A stretch of DNA of 64,000 bases from positions 310,001 to 374,000 of the forward strand of contig CP087212.1 in NCBI GenBank assembly GCA_020912385.1. The letters run 5' to 3'. Origin of the DNA: Neofusicoccum parvum. Taxonomy: Eukaryota > Ascomycota > Dothideomycetes > Botryosphaeriales > Botryosphaeriaceae. Under the pieces are notes generated by a model, which was not told the origin of the DNA, made no database searches, and saw only the letters and a program-made list of their open reading frames with translations. Positions 8,917 through 18,214 of this stretch are shown piece after piece. The translations under genes were made by a program, and so were the position numbers. Positions within the stretch are counted from its first letter, which is position 1. Each line of letters begins with the position of its first letter.

Positions 8917-11706
8917 TCAAGCCTTCAACCCCTCCAACAACGCCCCCTCCCCCCTACTCTCCACCGCCTTAAACACCGCTCCATCCCCACCGACATCCAC
9001 GCCCTCCTCCGCCCTCTCATACGCCTCGTCGCTCCGATCCGTCAAGATCCGCAACTCCTCCTCGCCGAGCAGGCCCTCCTTCCCCTTGACGTCCCAAGCG
9101 ACGCCGTCCTCCCTCCGCAGCAAGCGCTGCAGCTCGACCAGCTCCTCGCGCTCCTCCCTGCCGGCGTCGCGCGCCGCCCACCCGCCCTTGCGGATGACCA
9201 GCTTCTCCAGCCGGCGCTTGCCCTCGGCCGCGCCCAGCAGCTGCGTCTCGACCGTGTTGCGCGTCGCCAGCCGGTACACCAGCACGTTGTTCGCCTGCCC
9301 GATGCGGTGCGCCCGGTCCTGCGCCTGCAGGTCCTGCTGCGGGTTCCAGTCGCTGTCGAACAGCACCACCGTGTCCGCCGCCGCCAGGTTGATGCCCTGC
9401 CCGCCCGCCCGCGTCGACAGGAGGAACAGGTTCGCTGGACGCGCGTCCTCCTCTTCCTCCGTCTCTGCCGCCAGCTCTTCCGGGTTGGAGGGTCGGGGCG
9501 CGCTTTTCTTGGGGCGGCGGGAGGGCTTGGGCGCGGTGCTCTTTGGCGCGGCGGGCTTGTTGAAGGCTTTGATGAGCCGTTGTCGGTCTTCTTGCTTCAC
9601 GCTGCCGTCGATGCGGCAGGTGCGCCAGCCGCGTAACTCCTCGGCGTAGCTCTCGAGGAGGTCGAGCTGCGTTTTGAATTGGCTGAAGATCAGTACTTTG
9701 TGGCCCTCCGCGAACAGCCTCGGCAGCAATGCGTCGAGCAGCAACATTTTTCCGGAAGTCGAGATAAGAGTCTCGTCAGGAGGGCCTTCTTCGCCGGTTG
9801 AAGGGTCGACAAAGGGGCTGAAGAAGTTGTAGGGCGAGTCGCAGCAGAGACGTAGCTGCATGACGGGGTTCTGCAGTTTCTTGGCACCAATTTGACGTTT
9901 GGCCATGGCAAGCGTAGCGGCGCGGATGTCCTCTTCCTCCGCTTCAGTATCAGGGGTCGAGCGAGACTGCGGCGTGGCATCTGAATCCTCCGCTGCCTCC
10001 ATCTGCCGGAAGTATTGCGCATCGCTAACCTCCTCATAAGTCTTGCGGCCAGCAGCTGTGCGTCGTCGGCCACGGCCACTGCTTGGTGCAGAAGCGGGTG
10101 TCGCCTCCCTGCTCGTCTTGGTGCTCTTGATCGGTGTAGCCGCGCCACTGCCAAGGGCTTTCCGCTTGAGGCTTGTAGTGCTGCGAGAGCTGTGGGGCGT
10201 TCCGGCATTGCTACTCATTTGCTCGACTGCCTTGTCCTCTAGGTACTGTCGACTGGTTCCATCAAGAATGGCTTGATACAGTTCGCGCTGCATCGGCGTA
10301 AGTGGTGCGTAGAGTACGTACTCCCGCTTCCGTGGCATTAACTTCTCGACATCGGCTTTGACTCTTCTCAGTAGGAATGGCTTGAGAATGGCGTGTAGAC
10401 TGGCTACTAGCCGCTGCTTGCGTTCCTCCGAAAAGATTTGCTCGTAGCCCTGGCGGTCCTTCAGGGCAGAGAAGTCGAACCATGATTCGAAAGACTCGAG
10501 CTTATCAAAGATTGTAGGCATGAGGAAGTGAAGAAGAGACCAGAGCTCCTGGAGATTGTTCTGCAGAGGCGTGCCAGTGATTAGCAGGCGGTTCGCAGAC
10601 TGGTAAGACTGAAGTTCGCGGATGAGACGACAGTTGAGGTTCTTGATCCGGTGGCCCTCGTCGATGATAATGAATTTCCATCCAAATCCTGCCAGGAACT
10701 TCCGGTCGTTCATACAGATCTCGTAACTTGTGATGACGATGGGGAATTGAGGAGAGCCCGGGTTCTTCAACTTCTTCGTCCGGATCTGCTCGCGGTCTTG
10801 TTTGCTGCCATGGTAGAGCACGACTGGTATGGTAGGTGCCCATTTCTGCACTTCCTCCACCCAGTTACTTGTCGTGCTCAGGGGCGCAGCGATCAGAAAA
10901 GGTCCGTAAACACCCTTTTCCCGAAGAAAGGCGAGGAAAGAAATGGTCTGGATAGTCTTGCCCAAACCCATCTCATCAGCAAGGATGCCGTTGAGACCAT
11001 TCTCATACAGAGAAGTCAGCCACTCCAGGCCCTCGAGCTGATACGACCGCATCGTGCCGCCAGTGACGAGCTTCGGCTGGCGGGCCGAGCGCAGATTCTG
11101 AATACCGACATCAGACGTCTTGACATCCGCCTCAGCCGCCTCTTGCAGGGCGTCGGACACGCTCGTCTTCCCTGCCTTCGCCTCGATATCTTCCTTCTTG
11201 AAATAAGACGATATCTTCCCATTCCCATCCGCCTTCTTCGGCTTGCCTTTACCGCGCGTCGGAAGCTTCTTCTCGGCCTTCAGCGCAAGCTCGTCCTCGT
11301 CATCCGCCGCATTGTTCACCTTGGCCCTCGTCGCCCGCCTCTGGCTAGCCTCAGCCACCTTCTCCGCCTTCTCCTCGCGCTGCTGGGCGCGCTTCTGGGC
11401 CTTCTCGTCCTTGGCCGTGTCTTCCTCCTCTTGGCGCTGCATCTGCGCCAGCATGATCGAGCTGTACAGTTTGCTCTGGCTGAGCAAGTACTCCAGCGCC
11501 TTGAACTTCGTATCCACGGCTTCCGAGCCGCCTTCGATGTCCTTTTGCCGGTCCTTCGCGAGGGCCTTTTCGCGCGCCAGGTCGGTCTTCTCGCGCGCCT
11601 GGCGCATCTTCTCCTCCTCCTTGAGCATCGCGTCCGACACGGCGGGATCCATGGTGGGTTGATCGGCGGGAGAGGAGTGGTTGGTCGCGGCGGTTGCGGA
11701 GGGCAT
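8917..11706 (-). CDS. IRC5: SNF2-family ATPase, IRC5/LSH (HELLS/DDM1) type
   Basis: Uninterrupted 929-residue frame from the ATG at 11706; the frame is open further upstream but holds no earlier ATG. The N-terminus has a charged coiled coil and the FKALEYLLSQSKLYSSIM segment typical of the LSH/DDM1/Irc5 branch. The SNF2 core shows DEMGLGKT (Walker A, about residues 244-251), DEGH (349-352), GTPLQNN, and in the second RecA lobe STRAGGQGINL and QAQDRAHRIGQ. A low-complexity Ser/Thr/Arg insertion separates the lobes, as is usual in the family. Members remodel nucleosomes in the nucleus and act in DNA-methylation maintenance (plants, animals) or in recombination and cohesin loading (yeast Irc5). 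The last 150 nt are strongly G-rich on the coding strand. Confidence 0.9.
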   Translation of the reverse strand: MPSATAATNHSSPADQPTMDPAVSDAMLKEEEKMRQAREKTDLAREKALAKDRQKDIEGGSEAVDTKFKALEYLLSQSKLYSSIMLAQMQRQEEEDTAKDEKAQKRAQQREEKAEKVAEASQRRATRAKVNNAADDEDELALKAEKKLPTRGKGKPKKADGNGKISSYFKKEDIEAKAGKTSVSDALQEAAEADVKTSDVGIQNLRSARQPKLVTGGTMRSYQLEGLEWLTSLYENGLNGILADEMGLGKTIQTISFLAFLREKGVYGPFLIAAPLSTTSNWVEEVQKWAPTIPVVLYHGSKQDREQIRTKKLKNPGSPQFPIVITSYEICMNDRKFLAGFGWKFIIIDEGHRIKNLNCRLIRELQSYQSANRLLITGTPLQNNLQELWSLLHFLMPTIFDKLESFESWFDFSALKDRQGYEQIFSEERKQRLVASLHAILKPFLLRRVKADVEKLMPRKREYVLYAPLTPMQRELYQAILDGTSRQYLEDKAVEQMSSNAGTPHSSRSTTSLKRKALGSGAATPIKSTKTSREATPASAPSSGRGRRRTAAGRKTYEEVSDAQYFRQMEAAEDSDATPQSRSTPDTEAEEEDIRAATLAMAKRQIGAKKLQNPVMQLRLCCDSPYNFFSPFVDPSTGEEGPPDETLISTSGKMLLLDALLPRLFAEGHKVLIFSQFKTQLDLLESYAEELRGWRTCRIDGSVKQEDRQRLIKAFNKPAAPKSTAPKPSRRPKKSAPRPSNPEELAAETEEEEDARPANLFLLSTRAGGQGINLAAADTVVLFDSDWNPQQDLQAQDRAHRIGQANNVLVYRLATRNTVETQLLGAAEGKRRLEKLVIRKGGWAARDAGREEREELVELQRLLRREDGVAWDVKGKEGLLGEEELRILTDRSDEAYERAEEGVDVGGDGAVFKAVESRGEGALLEGLKA

Positions 11707-12244
11707 TTTCAGCGCGTTTGCGGGTGGCGACGGACAAGGGTGGCGCGCCGGCTGCCTTGACGCTGCGCAAACAGACGGGAGCGACCGTGGATGAGTGGCA
11801 GAGAGACGCGTCGACTGTCGCAAAAGGAACCGTGAGGGTGGGAGGAGTGCTGCCGGACACGGCTCAGAGCGGGTGGCCAATGGCTTAATGACCTCCAGGC
11901 GGCAGACGCGTCGACGTCACGAATCGCGGGAGACGCGACGCAGATTAGCGAGAAGGCTTGGCGATCGACTGCCACTGGATCCACAAGTCGCATCGAGCCC
12001 GCCTCCCCATTGGGCTCAATCGCTTTAGGGCGCAAGGCCGTGTGCGCGCCGTTCCTGGTCTTTGCCAAAGCGAGCGGGCCAGAAGCCGTGGCGGTCGACC
12101 TAGAACCTTCATGCACATCATCGGCGACCGCCCACCGCAGAACCACACCATTGCCAGCGCCCGAAGATGCGGATCATGTAGAATTAACGCCGATTATGCC
12201 CTATACAGTCTTTACCTGGCGAATGCCGAACCCAGCCCGACCGC
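11707..12244. other. Intergenic, promoter side of the IRC5-like gene
   Basis: Sequence between the END3 stop and the IRC5-like start; both genes are on the minus strand. GC-rich, no gene seen. Confidence 0.5.
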
Positions 12245-13544
12245 TCAACTCCGCTTCTCATCTTCTATCTGCCTCTTCAGATCCTCCAGCACCTCCTCTC
12301 TCGTCCGCAGATGTTGCTCCAGCCCCTCCACCTGCTCCCTGACCGTCTGGATCTCGTCCTGCATGCCCTTCAAGCTCGCGCCCTCCTTGGCCTGGCCCTC
12401 GCCCAGCTCGAGGTCGCGCAGCTGCCGGCGCTTGTACTCCAGCAGCTGCTCGAGCTCCCGCTTCACCAGCGCGGGCTTGCTGTCCTCGCGGCGATCCCGG
12501 CCCTTGGCCTTCATCGTCTGCTCCACGTTCGCCAGCTTGTCGTCCAGGTCGCGCAGCTGCTTCTTCAGCCGCACCTCCTCCCAGTCCTCGGTGGTGTGGG
12601 CGCTGCCGAAGTCGGTGCCCTTGGGCATGTAGCGGCCCCTGTCGCCCACGCCCAGCCGGCTCAGGTAGGTGTCGCCGAAGCGGGCCTTGCGGCCGGTGGT
12701 GGTGTCGTCGCTGCGGTCGACGGCCCAGCGGCCGGCGGGGCTCTGCACGCGGTCGATGTTGTACTCGATGTTGCCCTTCTCGAAGCTGGCACGCAGGCTG
12801 GGCGGCACGAAGCGGGGGATGCGGAAGCCCTCGTGGCGCATGTTGAGGATGTGGAGGAAGGCGAGGCAGGCGTCCTTGCCAATGGACTCGTGGCCGCGCA
12901 CGTTGACCAGGTTCCAGGCGCTGCGGATGTCGGTGTCGGGCACGTCGAGCGAGTCGTACAGCGGTGCTAGCGAGTCGAACGTCACGTCGCCGCGGTGGTC
13001 TTTGTTGGCCGAGTAGATCTCCTCGTACTTGAGCTTGTCGGCGGGCGACATGTACCAGTCGAAGCCGTCCTTGAGGCCGGGGGTGTCATCGTCGTCCTCG
13101 ACGCGCTCGAATTCGGGGCCGCCGCCGGAGATGGCGCGCGTGGCCTGCACGAGGTGGGCTTTCGATTCGGGGACGAGCCAGTCGGGCAGAGTCTGCGGGA
13201 CGTCGTTGTATTCCTGCGCGGTGTCAGCATTCAAAGGTGCATGTGCTCCCCCCTCGCTCTTGGTGCCCGACGGCGGCGGCTGGCGGATGGCGTGGACGTA
13301 CTCCGTTGACGAGGTCGAAAATCAGGCGCATGGCGACGCAGAACTCCTCGAAGTCGAGGCGGCCATCGTTGTCGACATCGGCCAGGTCCCAGATCTTCTC
13401 GAGCTGGTCGTCGCGCAGCTGGCTGTTCTTGAGTACGGAGGCGGCCTGCGCGCCGTCCAGGTGCTGGCCGCCGCCGGACAGGGAGGCGAAGATTTCCCAG
13501 TAGCGCTCAACCTCCCATTGCTCTATCCGCTTCGCTCCAGACAT
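12245..13544 (-). CDS. END3: Actin cytoskeleton-regulatory complex protein END3
   Basis: Two exons (13544-13302 and 13213-12245) with an 88 bp intron (GTACGT donor, CAG acceptor) give 403 residues. The first EH domain covers about residues 5-100 with a good EF-hand loop ([13 protein letters not shown], about 56-68). A second EH-like region with [11 protein letters not shown] follows at about 135-230. The C-terminal 120 residues form a coiled coil ([19 protein letters not shown]). Order and length match fungal End3, which with Pan1 and Sla1 links endocytic coat to cortical actin. The intron falls directly after the first EF-hand helix (FDLVNG), joining to [15 protein letters not shown]. Certain identification. 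Confidence 0.95.
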
Positions 13545-14376
13545 AGCGGCGATGGTGTGGTGCGGAGTGGGGAGTGGGTGTGCTATCGATTGCGGTGATG
13601 CGGCGTTGCGGAGGACTAGCTGACCCCCGGGGGGCTTCTGCCAGCTGCCCGATGAGATGCGCCAAGCCTCCGATCCCGCCGCTCCGCCCGCCGCGACTCT
13701 CCTCTGACTCTGCCCACACCCGGTCCTCCGCTGTTTTTCCTGTGCCTGAGTGCAGGGCTGAACGCCGCTCCCCTTCGCGTCGCCCAGCAACGGCCGTGTT
13801 TGTCGCTGCACCCCGGACAGCCGCCCTACCACGTGGACAGGGACTCCTTGAAACCGCGCCTCGACCACTCCGCACGCTGGGATAATCTAAGCTCAACGCG
13901 GTCCCTTTTCCTCTGCCAACCGCGCGCGCGGGTGCTCTCAAGTCGCATCCAGGTGACTCGTGCGGACGGGCCGACTTATCTACCCCGAGCCTAACCTGCG
14001 GTTCCCATGCCCGCCATTCCCATCTCCACCGACCGCCTATCTATTTCCAGCGCGCAGCAGCCGCGAGCGGTCCGAAGCGGCATGGTTCCCGGCCTCGATG
14101 ACAGAAGCACAACCGATGTCACCCTTGACAGCACGCAACCCGGCGCCTCGGCCAATCATGTAGCCTCTAAATACGAGAACACCATAAGCCCACTTTCTAA
14201 GGCCCGTATTGACACCTCCTTCCTGAAACTTCGTGGTAGGGACCACGGCCGAGAAAATGAATTAAAAGGCCGGATGTCCTCCCCCGCTCTGCGCTGCACG
14301 CTGCCTCCCACCAGTCATTCGCTCCACCCATTTGCGTTGTCTTCAGTCCGCTCGTTTGGATATACCATCCATTAAT
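13545..14376. other. Divergent promoter between END3 and the peroxidase gene
   Basis: 832 bp between two divergent start codons. GC-rich with pyrimidine tracts; no coding unit or strong single motif recognised. Confidence 0.5.
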
Positions 14377-16149
14377 ATGAAGACTTTCGCTCTTGCTGGG
14401 CTTGGCCTGCTCCAATCCCTGCCGTCGGCCGCCGAATATGTTTGGCCTTCCAAGTATGACTACATGGAGGATCTGCTGTATCTACAGTCTGGCTATATTC
14501 GGGAGGGTTTCCGCGATGGTATTTTCTAGCCGGCGACAGACACCCAGATGCCCAAACTCACACATCACAGGAGTAACACCCTGCGACTTTTCCTCCGCTG
14601 GAACAGCCCGCCAAACAGCCGCCGAATGGGTCCGCACCGCCTACCATGATATGGCCACTCATGATGCCGCCGCCGCCACTGGTGGTCTGGATGCCTCCAT
14701 CATGTTTGAGACGGAGCGCGACGAGAACGTCGGGGATGCTTTCAATGGCACCTTCGGCTTCACCAACAATTACTACAACATCAGGGCCTCTGCCGCCGAC
14801 CTGATTGCTCTTTCCACTGTCGTCGCTGTCGGCAGTTGCGGAGGCCTCCAGATCCCTCTCCGCGCTGGTCGTGTTGATGCAACTGAAGCCGGACCGCTCG
14901 GTGTTCCAAAGCCGGACCAGGACATTGATACACACACTAACATCTTTGCCAAGGCAGGCTTCAATACCAGTAAGTCTCTGACCGTACACCCTCCGAAGCT
15001 CCCATCTCGTTCCAGATTCTGTCCGATCTAAAGCCGTCTCAATTTCACGGGTACTGACGCCTCACAGGTGATATGATCACCATGGTAGCCTGCGGCCACA
15101 CCCTCGGCGGTGTCCACGGCGTTGACTTTCCTGAAATCACTTTCAACGACTCGGCCACCAACTTCGAGCACTTCGAAAACGACGACTCCTTCCACTCCTT
15201 CGACAACGCCGTCGTGACTGAGTACCTTTCCGGCAACACCTCCAACCCCCTCGTCGCCGGCAAGAACGAGACCAACAACTCCGACAAGCGCGTCTTCGGC
15301 GCCGACGGTAACGCCACCATGCACACCCTGTCGGACCCGGCCACCTTCCAGTCCTCCTGCGCCTCCATCCTCGCGCGCATGATCGACACCGTCCCGGCGG
15401 GCGTCACGCTCTCGGAGCCCCTCGAGCCCTCGCCCATCAAACCCTACATCACCACCTTCGCCCTCACCAACGCCACGCACCTCACGCTGACCGGCCGCAT
15501 CCGCGTCCTCACCACCTACGACGCCTACGCCGACCAATCCGTCCACCTCACCTACACGCCGCGCCACGCCTCCAACGCAACCCTCAACACCACCATCCCC
15601 ACCACCCGCGCCACCTACAAGCTCGGCACCAGCAACGGCCTCTTCGGCGAGGTCTTCGCGTGGCACGAGTTCTCCGTCGCCCTCCCTGCCGCCTCCTCCA
15701 TCGCCGCCTTCAACGTCACCGTCGTCCGCGCCTCGACCGGCGCGGCCGCCGTGCACGACAACGCCGGCCACGGCTTCCCCCTCGTCGACGACGTGCTGCA
15801 CCAGGCGTCGCAGTCGTGCCTGGACACGTCGAGCGGCGCGAGCGGGCCGCTGACGGTCGTGGCGGCGGTGCGGAGGGAGCGGGCGGGCGAGAAGGTGGGC
15901 GTGGAGGTGGCGAGGAAGGTGGAGAGGCCGGGCGTGGCGGTGCCGCGGATCGACGTCGAGCGCGTGGAGATGGTGGAGGGGGAGGCGCTCGGGGAGTGGG
16001 TGGTGTTCAAGGGCTCGACGCAGCTGGCGTCGGAGAGCTGGAGCACGTCGTTTGATGTCGTGCTGGGCGAGGGCGAGGCGGAGAGCAGGGTGGAGTTTCA
16101 GAGGACGAACGGGTTGAGGGCGGAGGGCTGTGAGGTGTTGAGGGGGTAG
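14377..16149 (+). CDS. Secreted heme peroxidase (plant/fungal superfamily, AA2-like)
   Basis: Three exons (14377-14518, 14571-14969, 15068-16149) joined in phase give 540 residues. An N-terminal signal peptide (KTFALAGLGLLQSLPSAA) points to secretion. The distal site WVRTAYHDMATHD holds Arg69 and His73, and the proximal site MVACGHTLGGVHG holds His191, so the heme pocket looks intact. This fits the ascomycete class II-like/hybrid peroxidases, which oxidise phenolics or other small substrates with hydrogen peroxide. Many NXS/T sites (for example NETNNS, NATLN) agree with an extracellular protein. About 230 residues after the peroxidase domain are rich in beta-type sequence and unassigned. Codon usage turns from C-ending to G-ending near 15835. 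Substrate unknown. Confidence 0.85.
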
Positions 16150-16761
16150 ACGTAACAAACGTAATGTGATGAAGACCTTACGAACTGCAAGATGACGTAG
16201 CGTTTCTGTGTGATTTGAGGGAGGTGCGGCGAATGGCTGTGCCATGTCACCATCATGACAGTGTTGACCGGTCTGAAAAAACTTGTTTGCATGTGATGTA
16301 GATACCATGCTCTTTCCCGCTCAGCATACAGGTGCTTTCAGACAATTCGGCCTCTCATATCATCCGTGATAAGCCTGCCTGCACGGCGTGGCAGGTATTC
16401 GGCACAAACCGCCATGCTGCTTACCCCTCCATCATGATGTACTGGGTACAAGCATGAGACTGCGTCTCACTTCATTGGAAGACTGATGTCTGACTACGCC
16501 CTCCTAGGCAAGGTCAATTCCAGCCTGATGTCTGTCGTTCTCTCGGTACGTACTATTGACAACATGTGGACTTACAACAAGGGTTCAAGGGGCGGTAGGG
16601 AACCTCATTTGCCAGGCCATCACTGTAAGCTGCATGCCGTGACAGAAGGTTGACCAATCCTGCAACAGGTTGGATGAGCGGGCGGTGGCTGAGTAGCCCG
16701 GAACGTTCTCTCCAAGGGTCATTGGTCATACCCCGCGTTGCCAGTATCTGCGGAGGTGAGG
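16150..16761. other. Intergenic, no gene seen
   Basis: 3' region of the peroxidase gene and upstream region of tiny-peptide copy B. No supported coding sequence. Confidence 0.5.
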
Positions 16762-16766
16762 TATAA
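16762..16766 (+). promoter_or_regulatory. TATA box of tiny-peptide gene copy B
   Basis: TATAA 242 nt upstream of the copy B ATG, matching the layout at copy A. Confidence 0.4.
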
Positions 16767-17007
16767 GGTACATCGGAAGGCCGCGAAAACAGGTATCTGG
16801 CTTGCCCCGCAAAGTCCATCTACTTCCCATCTTCCACATATTTTTCACTCAGAACAACATCTTAATTGTAATGCCACTTCTATCCTTCTTTATTCTCTTA
16901 CAACACATCTAGCATTTGTTTTCGACGCGGCCTGGTATGACCACAACCGTTGCATTCTTCCTTGCAGCTCATTCGCTGAACTTAAACACGTGGATCATGG
17001 CAGAGCA

Positions 17008-17118
17008 ATGCTTCTTATATCCCGCTCTCTATCTGTTAGCGACGAGATCAACATCGTTGGAGTTGTTGTGTCGTTCATCGCCGGCATTGTGTCGAGCAGC
17101 CTTGCATACGTCACTTGA
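17008..17118 (+). CDS. Tiny membrane peptide, copy B (truncated by TGA relative to copy A)
   Basis: A 36-residue frame with its ATG exactly where copy A (7701-7850) starts; both then read seven residues before SVSD. The core differs from copy A by conservative changes only (V/I, L/V, A/S) plus one V to E. The codon matching Trp in copy A (TGG) is TGA here, so the basic tail is lost. The sequence after the stop still encodes a similar tail (RYRTPVQPRRGT), so the nonsense change looks recent, or is bypassed. It may be a shortened functional peptide, a pseudogene, or a readthrough product. Function unknown. Confidence 0.45.
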   Translation: MLLISRSLSVSDEINIVGVVVSFIAGIVSSSLAYVT

Positions 17119-18214
17119 CGCTACCGCACCCCGGTGCAGCCCCGGAGAGGTACCTGTTACTTTTTTGAAAAAGGTGTTTTTCAAGCCTTAATTACTAAAG
17201 TGTCCTTAGATGCAGAATCTCACGAGTTGATGGTTTGCCTCTTTGCTGAACAAAGGGCACACTAGCAAATATACCTTGCACTACTATTCAGCTTAAGCCC
17301 CGTTGGAAAGAAAAATCAATCCGGAGAAGCGAGGGTGGGAAAATCTCTAAAATAGCCTCTTATATTCTGCATAAATTATTCCAAAATCGAAGTAAAAGGT
17401 TTCCATACGGATTTTGATATCAGATTAGAATCCGTGAGCTTTGCTGGACATTGTATCTTAATACTAAAAGACATCATCGATGGACCCCAGACCACGTATA
17501 AGCAATGATCACAACTTGAATGAAAGTTCACCGTCGTCCAACATCCCTGACCAACCACGATCGCTTGTTCGGAGGCGTTGGTGGTGGTGAAGTCGAAGAT
17601 TTTTTTTTTTTTGGGATGTCGGAGATTCGTCGGGTACCTGTGATGGATGGACCCGTGATTCCGGGCCGATAAGGGGCGATCGGGAGTCGGAAGGACCACC
17701 GAAAGGACGGGTGGCTGGTGTGGGGAATGACGTCAGAGTGGGAGAGGGCATGACGAAGATGTGGGTTCTTTTTCTCGTTTTTTGTCTGAGGGGCAGAGGA
17801 AGGGTGGACGCGGGTGCGGTGAACTACCACCTTGGTTCAACTTTCACTCTACCCAGAATCAGCAGGTGAGAGCAAGTTTGATGAACGAGCACTAACCTCA
17901 GAGTTGTAGTTGAAAAAAACCAATGGCAGATATTACCATCATGAAAGCATTCACCGGATATTAGCTCCACCAATTTCACAGATCACCAGAATTAAGTCGT
18001 TATTTTACCCATCGTTGTCTCTATAGAATCGATCTATCATGAAACCCGTGCCGTGTCCGAGTACCGCATCGATCCTGAACTAGCATGTCAAGAAACTGGA
18101 AAAAGAGAAGTAGGGAATAGAGGAATCAATCATCAAGCCCCCCGAACGACCCAGTAATGCATCATTCCCTCATGCATCATACCAAACCGACGACCGTGGC
18201 TTACTTTTGGTTTT
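17119..18214. other. Intergenic, no gene seen
   Basis: AT-richer than its surroundings around 17200-17520, with a T-run at 17600-17612. It holds the 3' regions of copy B and of Hsp88. No coding unit recognised. Confidence 0.5.

Noticed and set aside
10651..11760. 369-codon open frame opposite the IRC5-like gene
   Set aside because: Leu/Arg-rich shadow of the Glu/Lys-rich coiled coil on the coding strand.
15028..16308. 426-codon open frame opposite the peroxidase gene
   Set aside because: Gly/Val/Arg low complexity that mirrors third-position G/C bias; peroxidase motifs prove the other strand.
17008..17118. RIP as the cause of the TGG to TGA change in copy B
   Set aside because: The remaining differences between copies A and B are not mainly C-to-T or G-to-A, so a repeat-induced mutation pattern is not seen.
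17593..17620. T-run with flanking direct sequence as a possible retroposon tail
   Set aside because: No target-site duplication or element body beside it.
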